A stretch of 64,000 bases of DNA from Catonia carolina (taxonomy: Eukaryota > Arthropoda > Insecta > Hemiptera > Achilidae). The stretch spans positions 13,839,774 through 13,903,773 of the forward strand of contig JAQMRL010000014.1 of NCBI GenBank assembly GCA_035578175.1, read 5' to 3'. Position 1 is the stretch's first letter, and each line of letters opens with the position of its first letter. Of this stretch, positions 32,289 through 42,736 are shown piece by piece. Position numbers and translations under genes: made by a program. The notes under the pieces are model-generated. The model worked only from the letters and a program-made list of their open reading frames with translations, ran no database searches and was not told where the DNA came from.

Positions 32289-32350
32289 TCTGGTGTGTAA
32301 TACTCTCACGACTTTTTTATTTCAATGTAAATAATGAAACACATAAGCTA
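32289..32350 (-). mobile_element. H1 solo 3' end, variant
   Basis: TCTGGTGTGTAATACTCTC, then TTTTATTTCAATGTAAATAA. It follows the 3' terminus of the next (full) H1 copy, giving two successive 3' ends. Confidence 0.55.
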
Positions 32351-32393
32351 TGTTTAATCATTAATTAATGACAATAAATAAAATCTGGTGTGA

Positions 32394-33304
32394 AAAACTA
32401 ACACAATTTTCTCTTGCCAATGCAAATAATGAACAATATAACCTAACATTAGTAATAAGACATTAGAAATAAACAAAAACTAACCTCAATAAACATAACC
32501 TTATTTTAATCATAAGTGAAAGACGCAAAATGAAAATCAACCTCAGCTTGGCTTAAAATACGGAAAATCTCTTTCCACGCTAAAACTAGGCTCTAAGGAG
32601 AAAATGCTAAAATAAAAGTTGTAGATCTTTTAATTTCCTACAAATTTGATTAAACACTTTTGTCCTAAAATACATATTAAGGCTGAAATCTTAAAAAATC
32701 ATTTTTTACACGTTTTCGTGAGAACAAAACAGAAAATCGCTAATTACCTCTTAAATTAAGCGTTATACAAAAAAATGTATGAATTTTAAGTTGTAGGTTT
32801 TTAAATTGTCTACAATTTGTCTTATATACATTTTTGCGCTAAAATGCATGTTAAAGTCGCAATCTTAAAAAGAAAACTTTTTACGACAACCTCACCAAGA
32901 ATTCCAGTAGACATGGCGCCTACCCTATCTTGTAGAGCATAAAAAAGTAAGTAAATGAGGCGATTTTTAAAAAAAAATCGTAGGAGCCGTCTTTGAGAAA
33001 ATCGTAAAAAAGTGAAAAATTACACGAACAAACAACTACTTCCGGTTGACCAATTTTAAAGAAAATGTTCGTGTTGGTTCCTCTAGTGGTATCTAACTTA
33101 AGTTGCAGGTTTCAAGTCCGTACGACGTTCCGTTCTTGAGATATTATGTTCACACACACACACACAGACCAATCGCAAAAACATGTTTTTTGGTTCAGGG
33201 GGTCTGAAAACGTGTAGATCCAGTAAAAACTCGATTTTGAAAAATCGACATGAAAACAATACTTTCCTTCCTATAAGCCTATATTCATATAGGCAAGAGA
33301 AAGT
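32394..33304 (-). mobile_element. H1 element, full length
   Basis: Both termini are intact, with a short (CA)n at 33152-33165 and both internal repeats. About 910 bp. Confidence 0.85.
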
Positions 33305-33321
33305 AAAAAGCAATCTCAAAA

Positions 33322-33575
33322 GAGAGGTGCAAAAGGCACTAATCAGAGTTATCTCCTCTGAAAGTAATGAATTTCATTATACAGCCAGACCCTGTGGTGA
33401 ATGAAATGAAGTTGTCATTTACAGAGTGAAAAATATGTGCTTTTCAGAGTGCTCGGCATGGTGATAAGGGTACTTTTCCATTCAGTGAGAAAGGCAATGG
33501 TAAACTCCTCGTTTTACTTAGTAAAACCTCTACAGGTTCAAACCAGCCTTTCGGCTGATGACCTAACCAATAACA
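33322..33575 (+). mobile_element. S1 retroposon, 3' two thirds
   Basis: From GAGGTGCAAAAGGCACTAAT to GGCTGATGACCTAACCAATA. Abuts the H1 copy. Confidence 0.75.
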
Positions 33576-33811
33576 AATAATAATTTTAGGTTTTCTAATG
33601 TTTTATAAGTTCAATTAAATGCTATATTAAAGGTTTTCCCTAGAATGTATTAACTTACATAAAGGATTCAAAAACCCTATTTTTTACCAATTTTTATAAG
33701 AAAAATATGAAAAACATCACTAATTGACATTTAACTAAGTTCTTTAGAAAAAACCTTAATTAAGAGTTGTAGCTTCATTAATTTTTGTAAAACTTTTTAT
33801 GTTTTTCTTGA

Positions 33812-33938
33812 AAACGTTATCAGCCGAAAGAATGGTTTGAACCTCTAGAGGTTTTACTAAGTAAAACGAGGAGTGAGTTGGTTTACTCACTGAGTAGAAA
33901 AGTACGCTTATCAGCATGTCAGGCTCTCCGAAAAGCAC
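33812..33938 (-). mobile_element. S1 retroposon 3' fragment
   Basis: ACGTTATCAGCCGAAAGAAT to TCAGGCTCTCCGAAAAGCAC in inverted orientation. Confidence 0.7.
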
Positions 33939-33944
33939 CATTTA

Positions 33945-34738
33945 TTTGACGTCAAATAAATGCCCCAAAGCAACCATGCCCTGTTAATAACTGCGTTAAT
34001 TCATGGATCCTGCCCGTAATAAACAGGTGGAGTTTCAAATTATTTACACTCAATCTGTTCGTTGCAGGGCTAAAATAAATAGTTCTGTTTCTTATCACAT
34101 GGTCAGCCAATAAAATGACTGAATCATTTAAGAACAGAAGAGGTAGAGGTGTTAAAGACACTAGTCAGAGTTACCTCCTCTGAAAGTAATGGATTTTACT
34201 ATACAGCCAGACCCTGTGGTGAATGAAGTGAAGGTGTCATTTGCAGAGTGGAAAATATGTGCTTTTTAGAGGGCCCGGCATGCTGATAAGCATACTTTTC
34301 CATTCAGTGAGGAAGACAATGGTAAACCACCTCACTCCTCGTTTTACTTAGTAAAACCTCTAAAGGTTCAAACCAGCCTTTTGGCTGATGACCTAAACAA
34401 CAACAACAACAACTCATAGATGGTATCACCAAATATTTTCCTTATCAACACCTCGACATTCGGAATGAATCTCCTTGTACACTCCACAACACTAGCTTCG
34501 TTCCATCTCCTCTGCCAACTCCTGAGAAATCGATTCCAACATTCCTCTTTGTCAACACTAGCTCGTTGTCACCAGGTTTACGAACCTGTTTCTTGCTCTC
34601 CCAATTTTTCATTCATTCTCTCGCTAACAGCTCCGATACGAGACAGCCGATATGGACATAAAATCCGCAGCAAATTCCTCTTGTACACTTCCACCAGTAT
34701 AGAAGCTAAGTATGTATATGACAAGTTGTCTAATTGAA
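33945..34738 (-). pseudogene. LINE ORF2 C-terminal fragment, split by an S1 insertion
   Basis: On the minus strand, right of S1 the frames give ELLARE, ECWNRFLRSWQRRWNEASVV and CTRRFIPNVEVLIRKIFGDT. Left of S1 the frame resumes as ELTQLLTGHGCFGAFI and a stop. This is the conserved tail of R1/LOA/Jockey-like LINE polyproteins (..GRWTRRFIP...LTQ.L.GHGCF..YL), beyond the reverse transcriptase. Frameshifts separate the pieces and the zinc-finger-like end is missing. With S1 removed (34009-34413 plus one target copy) the GDTIYELTQ junction is in frame. Confidence 0.75.
34009..34413 (+). mobile_element. S1 retroposon, full length, with target duplication
   Basis: About 405 bp, starting CCTGCCCGTAATAAACAGG (hairpin-like head) and ending GCTGATGACCTAAACAACAA with an AAC-rich tail. 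TCATGGAT (34001-34008) and TCATAGAT (34414-34421) are the target duplication. The interior has GGCAATGGTAAACCACC-type sequence and an inverted GTTTTACTTAGTAAAAC. GGTTCAAACCAG near the 3' end resembles a B-box, but there is no A-box at the usual distance. Thus it is a SINE-like non-autonomous retroposon of unproven origin. Confidence 0.8.
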
Positions 34739-34739
34739 A

Positions 34740-35050
34740 AGGTAAAATTGATAACAGTTACAAATATATTACTATTAGAATTAGTATAATAGCTTGTAAC
34801 TAAAGGTACTTTTGTTTGTTAAATGCAGACAAAATAAAATCAGTGGAATCCGAAATGTGTTCACTAGAGGGGAAAGAAAGATAGAAAAACAAATACAATA
34901 CAATACAATAAAATACAATGTGATACAGAAGAGGAGACAATATGATAACAGTTGGTAAAGACAAACTCACAATGTTCGCTTCTCACTAGTCACTAGTTAG
35001 TTTACACTGATAATGGGTGATCAAAAAAGTTTACTACTAATTTAAAACTA
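34740..35050. other. Unassigned region
   Basis: Contains a short (ATACA)n at 34893-34920. No other match. Confidence 0.4.
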
Positions 35051-35056
35051 CTAACT

Positions 35057-35313
35057 GGTGTTTTATTAAGGACGCAACCCTGATTATAAGAAGATAGAAG
35101 TAATATATCAGTAAATTTTCTGTCCCATAATCGGTATATCGGCTACAGTGTACTCAAGGCCTAAGACAGTTAAACCTACCTAAGACAGTTAAAATGTTCC
35201 AGTCATGCATTAGTGTGGTGACAGCAGTCGTTTCGTTATATTGTGTCAACAATGGTTTTTTCCAAGAAAAAGATTGTGGCTTTTAACATAGGGTTGCGTT
35301 CTTAATAAAACAC
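35057..35313 (+). mobile_element. MITE copy A (TIR GGTGTTTTATTAAGGACGCA)
   Basis: 257 bp. The left TIR continues into ACCCT and is inverted at 35289-35313 with one substitution. The interior has AAGATAGAAGTAAT and a partial direct repeat of CTAAGACAGTTAAA. Confidence 0.8.
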
Positions 35314-35418
35314 TCGTTTTAATAATAATTTAGATTAATTAATAATTTGTAAAGTACGGAAAATAAAAATATGCCGTAGATTGTGGCTTTAACATAGTTC
35401 TTAATAGAACACCCGTAG

Positions 35419-35664
35419 GGTGTTTTATTAAGAACGCAACCCTATGTTAAAAGCCTCAGTCTTTTCCTTAGAAAAAACCATTGCTGACACAATATAACGA
35501 AACGTCTGCTGTCACCACACTAATGCTTGACTGGAATATTTTACCTGTCCAAGGTAGTTGGCCTTGAGTACACTGTTGCCAACATACCAATTGGGGGACA
35601 GAAAATTTACCGATGTATTACTTCTATCTTCTCATAATCAGGGTTGCGTCCTTAATAAAACACC
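35419..35664 (-). mobile_element. MITE copy B, inverted relative to copy A
   Basis: 246 bp, the near-exact inverse of copy A. The outer flanks CTAACT (35051) and AGTTAG (35665) also invert, so the inverted duplication extends past the MITE ends. The spacer 35314-35418 holds a shortened third copy of the inner end (GATTGTGGCTTTAACATAG, TTCTTAATAGAACACC). Confidence 0.8.
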
Positions 35665-35762
35665 AGTTAGATACTGCAATTACTACAATTTACAACAATT
35701 TAAACTACTACTAGTTTACCACTAATTATGGAAATCAGCATATCTGAAGATCGTGTATATAT

Positions 35763-35902
35763 AGTTGTTGTTTAGGTTATCAGCCGAAAGGCTGGTTTGA
35801 ACCTCTAGAGGTTTTACTAAGTAAAACGAGGAGTGAGGTGGTTTACTATGGCCTTCCTCACTGAGTGAAAAAGTACGCTTATCAGCATGCCGGGCGCTCT
35901 GA
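35763..35902 (-). mobile_element. S1 retroposon 3' part
   Basis: GTTGTTTAGGTTATCAGCCG to GCATGCCGGGCGCTCTGAAA, where an H1 internal fragment is joined. Confidence 0.75.
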
Positions 35903-36083
35903 AACTTAAGTTAGGTACTACTAAAGGACCCAACATGAACATTTTCATCAAAATCGGTCATAAGGAAGTATTAGTTTATTCGTGTAATATTTCACTTTTT
36001 TGCGATTTTTTCAAAAAGGGCACCAACGATTTTTTTTTAAATCATCCTCATTTATTACATTTTTTATGCTCTGCAAGATTAGA
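35903..36083 (+). mobile_element. H1 internal fragment between two S1 pieces
   Basis: CTTAAGTTAGGTACTACTAA through ATCAAAATCGGTCATAAGGA to GCTCTGCAAGATTAGATA. Neither H1 terminus is present, so this is a rearrangement and not an insertion. Confidence 0.75.
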
Positions 36084-36087
36084 TATC

Positions 36088-36377
36088 GCCGTTTAGGACA
36101 TCAGCAGAAAGGTTGTTTTGAATCTTTAGAGGCTTTACTAAGTAAAAATAGGAGTTAAGTGGTTTATATTTGTCCTCCTCATTGAGTAAAAAAGTATGCT
36201 TATCAGCATGCCAAGCGCTCTGATAACCATCTACTTTCCACCCTGCAAATGACACCTTCACTTCATTTAACACATGGTCTGGCTGTATAACCAAATTCAT
36301 TAATCTCAGAGGAGATAACTCTGATTAGTGTATTTTACACCTCTACCTCTTCTGTTCTTAAATTTTTCAGTCATTTA
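36088..36377 (-). mobile_element. S1 retroposon cut by mariner
   Basis: From TTAGGACATCAGCAGAAAGG to TTTTTCAGTCATTTA, where a mariner is inserted at the TA. A few S1-like bases may resume after 37795. Confidence 0.75.
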
Positions 36378-36588
36378 CGAGGTTCATCTCTAAAGTAAAG
36401 ACCGTTGGAAAATGTCTCGCCTTGAGGTTGGCTAACCTGTGTTGTAGAAGGCCAGTTTCGTAATATACAACACACTGCATTGTTGTTTGTCAGTTGTCGC
36501 GTTGTTGTATCTTTATTTATGTTTGGTGTTATTGCGTTTTTAAAAGAATCAGATAGTTAATTTTGCCGCCGATTGTGAAATACGTGGC

Positions 36589-37651
36589 GTGATATTATGT
36601 TTTTCAAACCATCAAAACGTTAAACCGGTCGAAATTCATAGGCAGTTGTGTAGCTACGGTGATAATGTAATGAATGAAAGAAACGTTCGAAAATGGTGTG
36701 AAAAGTTTAGAAATACGAAAGTTAATGTGCATGATGAAAAACGCTCGGGGAGACCCTCAATAACCAACGAGGACTTGTTAAAAAACGTCGATGAAGAAAT
36801 CAAAAACAATCGTCGCGTGACAATATCTGAATTGGTCCTTAGTTACTCTGATGTTTCAAGATCTGTTTGGTCACATTGTGCGTAACAATTGAAGCTTCCG
36901 AAAGGTTTGTGCGCAATGGATGCCGTACGTGTTATCGGAACGTCACAATCAAATCCGAATGGGATCTGCGTTGGAATTTCTGATGCGCTACAAAGAAAAT
37001 GGTGATGAATTCCTTAATTTAATAGTTACTGGCGATGAAACGTGATTTTCTTTATTACGTACCAGAAAGAAAACGGCAGTCATGTGAATAGCGTTACCCT
37101 CAGTCACCAACGAAATCGACAAAGATCAAACCACTGCCGTTTGGAAAGAAATTGACGGCCACGGTCTTTTGGGATCGGTTTGGCATACTGTTGAATGACG
37201 TTAGGAACGACTGTAAATGCAGAATATTACTGCAAAACTCTACGCAAGTTACGACATGCCATTCAAAATCGGCGCCGTGGACGGCTTATAAACGGCATCG
37301 TACTTTTGCACGAGAATACAGGTCCACTTGTGGCAGGTAAGACGCTCAATTTACTGAGTCATCATTTCATCCTTCACCGTCTGCATTAGCAGTAATTGCA
37401 GAACAGTCGGACGTTAAACCAAAAAAAAAGAAGATTTACTGAGTAGATTTGGATGCGAAATTTTCGGTCACCCACCGTACAGTCCAGGTTTAGCGCCTTC
37501 AGATTATCATTTATTTGGAAAATTGAAAGAATTTTTGGGTGGTAAGCAATTCGCAGGTGACGATGAACTTGAAGATGCTGTGAATCAGTGGCTAAATGAA
37601 CTGGCGGCAGAAGAATATGACGAGGGTACGTTGAAGCTGGTGAATCGCTGA
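36589..37651 (+). pseudogene. Mariner transposase, frameshifted and SINE-interrupted
   Basis: The N-terminal frame (36589-36885) shows QLCSYGDNVMNERNVRKWCE and RSGRPSITNEDLLKNVDEEI, the two helix-turn-helix regions with the GRP linker. The middle is degraded (GDET becomes GDE-T-stop near 37032; HENTGPLVAG replaces a DNA.PH-type second catalytic motif). After the SINE come HPPYSPGLAPSDYHLFGKLK (third D in SDY) and GDDELEDAVNQWLNELAAEE. There are multiple frame breaks, so it is non-functional. Confidence 0.8.
37359..37430 (+). mobile_element. S2 SINE, 5'-truncated, 11-bp target duplication
   Basis: Only the S2 tail is present (CATTTCATCCTTCACCGTCT to CAGTCGGACGTTAAACC and an A-rich end). ATTTACTGAGT at 37349-37359 and 37431-37441 is an exact target duplication within the transposase gene. 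Truncation with target duplication shows priming from the 3' tail. Confidence 0.85.
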
Positions 37652-37814
37652 GACAAATGTCTTAATTCATATGGCGACTACGCAGAGCATTAATGTAAGT
37701 TACGTATTTTATTCTGTATCACTTTGTTTTTACATATTTTTCTAAATTATTTTTTTTACAACAAAACGGTCTTTACTTTAGAGATAAGCCTCGTAAATGA
37801 TTGACACATATAGA

Positions 37815-37907
37815 TGCCCGTAACAGGCAGGTTGAGTGTTAAATTATTTGCACTCAATCTGCTAGTTCCAGGGCTACAAAAAATAGTTCTGTTTCTTATC
37901 AATGGTC
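37815..37907 (+). mobile_element. S1 5' head fragment
   Basis: TGCCCGTAACAGGCAGGTTG hairpin-like head through TTCTTATCAATGGTCAGCC. An S3 fragment follows directly. Confidence 0.65.
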
Positions 37908-38073
37908 AGCCAATCGAACCCTAATCATCAAAGTAGACCTTTAACTAGGTACTGTCTAGTTTCAAATCCGTATAAAAGTAAATACCTTTACCATGATTCG
38001 AACCAGGAACCTTCGGCTCTAAAAATCAGCTGCCTCGTGGCGAGAACTTTACCTCTAGATAAACCCAGTGGGT
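37908..38073 (-). mobile_element. S3 SINE, head half
   Basis: On the minus strand CCCACTGGGTTTATCTAGAG and GAAGGTTCCTGGTTCGAATC hold the tRNA-like boxes. The body stops at TTAGGGTTCGATTGG. Confidence 0.7.
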
Positions 38074-38164
38074 GTTTGTACGAATGATTAATAAATTATG
38101 AGTTCTTAATGTAATAAATTTCATTAGACTAATTATTAAGAGTTTGGTTAATTCCAAATTTTTT

Positions 38165-38280
38165 ACTTTCTCTTGCCTATATGAATATATAGAAAGGAAA
38201 GTATGGTTTTCATGCCGATTTTTTGAAATCGAGTTTTCACCGGATCTACACGTTTTCAGAACCCACAAACCCAAAAAACA

Positions 38281-38311
<31 letters not shown>

Positions 38312-38745
38312 TTGTGTGAATAAAATATCTCAAGAACGAAACATGTACGAACTTGAAACTTAAGTTAGATACTACTACCAAACCGTACACGAACATTTTC
38401 ATGAAAATCGGTCAACCGGAAGTAGTAGTTTATTCGTGTCATTTTTCACTTTTTTGTGATTTTCTCAAAAACGGCTCGTACGATTGTTTTTAAAAACGCA
38501 TCATATATAAAACTTTTTATGCTCTATAAGATAGGGTAGGTGCCATGTCTACTAAAATTATTGGGGAGGCTGTGCTTTCGTAGAAAAAAAAATTGTTTTT
38601 TAAGATTGCTGCCTTAATATGCATTTTAGCGCAAAAATGTAGCCTATATAATAAAAGTTGTAGAAAATTTTAAATCATACAACTTTTATTTCGAACATTT
38701 TTTTGTATAACGCTTAGTTTAGCGGTAATAAGGGATATTTTTTGA
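38165..38745 (+). mobile_element. H1 element, 3'-truncated
   Basis: Complete 5' end, (GT)n at 38283-38318, ends within the first direct repeat at TTAGCGGTAATAAGGGA. Confidence 0.8.
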
Positions 38746-38754
38746 TGAAAATCT

Positions 38755-38993
38755 GTAAAAAATGTGTGTGTGTGTGTGTCTGTGTGCGCGCGCGCGCACG
38801 CACACACATACATTTATGAAAATCTTCATTAGGGCCCTTTGGGATTATCATTTTTGAAAATTTAAAAAGAAAATGTTGCTGTGAATATAAATACGCATAT
38901 GCTGTCAAAATTTCATGAAAATCTGTTCAGTAGTTTTGGAAATTAGCTTGCACAAAAAGAAACACGCTTTGTCTTTATATTGGTATAGAATTT
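38755..38993 (+). repeat. Microsatellite-led repeat with TTGGTATAGAA end
   Basis: (GT)n(CG)n(CA)n at 38764-38810, then TCAAAATTTCATGAAAATCT, GTTCAGTAGTTTTGG and GTCTTTATATTGGTATAG. These phrases are typical of short insect repeats that end in TTAGTATAGAT-like sequence. Family not established. Confidence 0.45.
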
Positions 38994-39694
38994 AATAAAA
39001 TATTTTTTGAATCACCCTATAGATGTGTACAAGTGGGATCAGATTGTTGGTTATGTTTTATGTGATACTAGGAGTATTCATGTTGTTGTACTCAACAATT
39101 CTGACGCTTCACAATCAATTCACCCTTGAATATCATCCCTTCCCACCCCCACTACAACCCCAAAAAACTTTTCAAAGGACAAAAAATGAACGTTTAAAGT
39201 ACGGGTGCATTCAAAAAAATCATCGATGCATAAATTTTCAATTAACTGACTAAAAACGTTTCCTATTGGTTGATATTATTATTGTTATAATGTACTACCT
39301 AAACAGACCGAGTGTTAGATACAATGAGAACAACAATGTAATATACATGTTTGTTTAATTTATCTATTTCATATACTAATTAAACCGACCAATCAAAATG
39401 TCTGATTATTTTTTAAGCCCCTCCTACTATTTTTATTATAAAAAGACAATAGTATCATTTCTTTCTTATCAATTTTTCTTTTTTTAACAAAATTAATTCA
39501 CTTTGAAGTGCATAATGTGTAAAATCTATTTAACCAATACAAAAGCTTTTTTTATCAATTACTATTAAGATAAAAATATTTTTATTTTTATTATCCAGAA
39601 TCTTTTTGTTAGAACAAAGAACAGACTACTGTACGTTTATTTTTTAATGCGTTCGAGTTTCAGGTTTAATAACAACGGAACCATCCGTTTTTCT
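38994..39694. other. Unassigned AT-rich region
   Basis: No repeat match within the window and no convincing frame. Confidence 0.4.
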
Positions 39695-40622
39695 ACTTTC
39701 TCTTGCCTATATGAATATTATAGGAAGGAAGTACTGTTTTCATGTCGATTTTTCGAAATCGAGTTTTCACCAGATCTACCCCCCTGAACCCAAAAAACAT
39801 GTTTTTAGCGATTGGTCTGTGTGTGTGTGTGTGTGGACAGAATATCTCAAGAACGGAACGTCATACGAACTTGAAATATGAAACTTAAGTTACATACCAC
39901 TACCGGACCCGACACGAACATTTTTATCAAAATCGGTCAACCGGAAGTAGTAGTTTATTCGTGTCATTTTTCACTTTTTTGCGATTTTCTTAAAAACGGC
40001 TCCTACGATCTTTTTTAAAATCGCATCATTTACTACATTTTTTACGCTCTACAAGGTAGGGTAGACGCTATAACTGCTGAAATTCTTGGAAACGCTGTTT
40101 TCTCGTAAAACATTTTTTTTAAGATTGCGACTTTAATATGCATTTAAGCGCAAAAATGTAGCCTATCTAGTGGAAGTTGTAGAGAATTTAAAATTCTACA
40201 ACTTTAATTTCAAACATTTTTTGTATAACACTTAGTTTAGCGGTAATTAGCGATTTTATGTTTTTTTGTCACGAAATCGTGAAAAATATCGATTTTTTAA
40301 AGATTTCAGCCTTATTATGCATTTTACGACAAAAGTGTAAGTAGGTATGTAATCAAATTTATAGGAAATTAAAAAAACTACAACTTTTAATTAGAGCATT
40401 TTTCTCTACAGAGCCTAGTTTAGCTTGAAAGAGTAATTTTCCGTATTTTTAAGCTAAAGTGAGGTTGATTTTCACTTTACGTCTTTCACTCATGATTAAA
40501 ATAAGATTATGTTTTTTGAAGTTAGTTTTTTGTTTATTTCTAATGTTTTATTACTAATGTTAGGTTATATTGTTAATTATTAGCATTGGCAAGAGAAAGT
40601 TTTGTGAGTGTTTCACACCAGA
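39695..40622 (+). mobile_element. H1 element, full length
   Basis: Both termini intact, (GT)n only about 16 bases (39818-39833). Confidence 0.88.
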
Positions 40623-40629
40623 TTTTATT

Positions 40630-40673
40630 TGTCATTATTTACATGGACACACGAAAATCATGTAGTATTTCAC
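40630..40673 (+). mobile_element. H1 second 3' end
   Basis: CATTATTTACATGGACACAC, ATCATGTAGTATTTCACAAC: a variant H1 3' terminus lying directly after the terminus of the full copy. Confidence 0.5.
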
Positions 40674-41046
40674 AACAATATTTTTATTTATGTATGTCTA
40701 GTTGTGGGAACGTTTGAATAACAAAGTAATGTGACATGAGTTCGTTTATTTTAGTAAGACCACCTTCAGGAGTTATCAGTTGTTTGGTGACCAATCGACT
40801 TCTGGTCAACCGAATGCACCTCTCTTTTCTCTACTTGTATACTGACTGTGGACTGTGAACGCTAATTAATCCGCTCCACTCGGTGAACGAGAAGAAGAAG
40901 AAGAAGAAGAAAGAAGAAAGAAAAAGAGATAACAATTTATAAAAGAAAGGGTCCAAACATTTTTCAGTGTCCTCTTTGTAAAGATATCCCATTTATTACA
41001 TCAACTGTAGACAATTCTTTTCCAATTTCTACTTAATTATAAACTC

Positions 41047-41307
41047 CTTCTTATACCAACTAACAAACAACACATTTTCATTTCACTTTTTTATTTCAGT
41101 TTTTAATTGTCATCCTAAAAAAGTTTTTTGGTCGTTAAATATTTTTCGTACATAAAATTTAAATAATTTTCATACTATTCACCATTCCTTCAAACTATGA
41201 TAGATTAAGAAAGATTGTCGTTAATTAGGTCATCAGTCGAAAAGATGGATGGAACCTCTAGAGCAATGGTCTTTAACCTTCTTTTTTTAATAACGGGCCA
41301 ATTTTTT
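41047..41307 (+). repeat. Tandem duplication unit A, left part
   Basis: ATACCAACTAACAAACAACA to TTTAATAACGGGCCAATTTT matches unit B at 42352-42593 plus 44127-44150. It contains an S1 3' remnant (about 41221-41262) and a hAT-like CAATGGTCTTTAACC. Confidence 0.75.
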
Positions 41308-41441
41308 ACTTTCTCTTGCCTATATGAATATATAGGAAGGAAAGTATTGTTTTCATGTCGATTTTTCGAAATCGAGTTTTCACCGGATCTATACGTTTTC
41401 AGACCCCATGAACCCAAAAAACATGTTTTTAGCGATTGGTC

Positions 41442-41491
<50 letters not shown>

Positions 41492-42255
41492 TGTGTGTGA
41501 ACAGAATATCTCAAGAACGGAACATCGTACGAACTTGAAACTTGAAACTTAAGTTACATATCACTACTGGACCCGACACGAACATTTTCATCAAAATCGG
41601 TCAACCGGAAGTAGTAGTTTATTCGTATAATTTTTCACTTTTTTGCGATTTTCTCAAAAACTAGTCCTACGATTTTTTTTAAAATCGCCTGGTTTACTCA
41701 ATTTTTTATTCTCTACAAGATAGGGTAGGCGCCATGTTTGCTGAAATTCTGCGTGAGGCTGTTTTTACGTAAAAACATTTTCTTTTTAAGATTGCGGCTT
41801 TAATATGCATTTTATCGCAAAACGTTATATAATAAAAGTTGTAGAAAATTTAAAAACCTACAACTTTTATTATAAACATTTTTTTGTATAACGCTTAGTT
41901 TAGCGGTAATTTGCGATTTTCAGTTTTTTTCTCACGAAAACGTGAGAAAAAACAATTTTTTTAACATTTCGGCCTTAGTATGCATTTTACGACAAAAGTG
42001 TATATAATTAAATTTTTAGAAAATTAAAAGATCTACAACTTTTATTTACAGCATTTTTCTCTACAGAGCCTAGTTTAGAGAGAAAGAGTGATTTTCCGTA
42101 TTTCTAAGCCAAACTGAGGTTGATTTTCATTTTGCGTCTTTCACTCATGATTAAAATTAGGTTATGTTTATTTCTAATGTTTTATTACTAATGTTAGGTT
42201 TATTGTTAATTATTTGCATTGGCAAGAGAAAGTTGTGTGAGTGTTTCACACCAGA
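41308..42255 (+). mobile_element. H1 element, full length, with empty site available
   Basis: 948 bp, ACTTTCTCTTGCC to TCACACCAGA, (GT)n at 41444-41500. Its empty site survives in unit B at 44138-44160 (GGACCAATTTTTTTATGG), which has only a T run where this copy sits. Sequence variants such as GTTTTTACGTAAAAAC place it in a subfamily with the copies at 1639 and 61885. Confidence 0.9.
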
Positions 42256-42345
42256 TTTTTTGTTATGGAAGGGTTTGAAAGCCCTTCCATAATAATTTCC
42301 CTTCTAAGAAGGGAAAATTTTGTTTTGTGACCCGAAGTTGGTATT
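42256..42345 (+). repeat. Unit A, right part, with two hairpins
   Basis: ATGGAAGGG..CCCTTCCAT and TTTCCCTTCT..AGAAGGGAAA form two consecutive hairpins. Unit B has a decayed equivalent near 44154-44210. Confidence 0.7.
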
Positions 42346-42351
42346 CTTATA

Positions 42352-42593
42352 CCAACTAAGAAACAACACATTTTCATTTCATTTTTTAATTGTCATCCTA
42401 AAAAAGTTTTTTGGTTGTTGCATATTTATTTATATACATAGGCTATATTTTATATACATAAAATTTAAATAATTTTCATACTATTCACCATTCCTTCAAA
42501 CTATGATAGATTAAGAAAGATTGTTGTTATGTAGGTAATCAATCGAAAAGATGGTTTAAACCTTTAGAGCAGTGTTCTCCAACCTTATTTTAA
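42352..42593 (+). repeat. Tandem duplication unit B, left part
   Basis: Matches unit A from ATACCAACTAAGAAACAACA to the TTAA at 42590-42593, with an extra ATATACATA-rich insertion near 42425-42460. Confidence 0.75.
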
Positions 42594-42736
42594 GGGGAGT
42601 GTGGATCCCTATCCTAAGCAATGTTAATGTTTGTACCTTTTTCTCAGCAACCACTACAGCTAAAGCTACTTTTTTTTTCTTGTTTTGTATGGAAGGCCAC
42701 TATTTGGTACATAATTAGAATGTGTAGTATTTAATT

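Larger units (their letters stand above)
36378..37793 (+). mobile_element. Second mariner family, complete, TA target duplication, with SINE insert
   Basis: The left terminus is CGAGGTTCATCTCTAAAGTA and the right terminus, inverted, is CGAGGCTTATCTCTAAAGTA; both continue into AAGACCG. TA lies at 36376-36377 and 37794-37795. Without the SINE piece it is about 1.33 kb, the usual mariner size. Distinct from the 28.05 kb family in termini and protein. Confidence 0.9.

Noticed and set aside
34420..34737. 105-codon plus-strand gene
   Set aside because: It is antisense to a recognisable LINE tail with RRFIPNVE on the minus strand.
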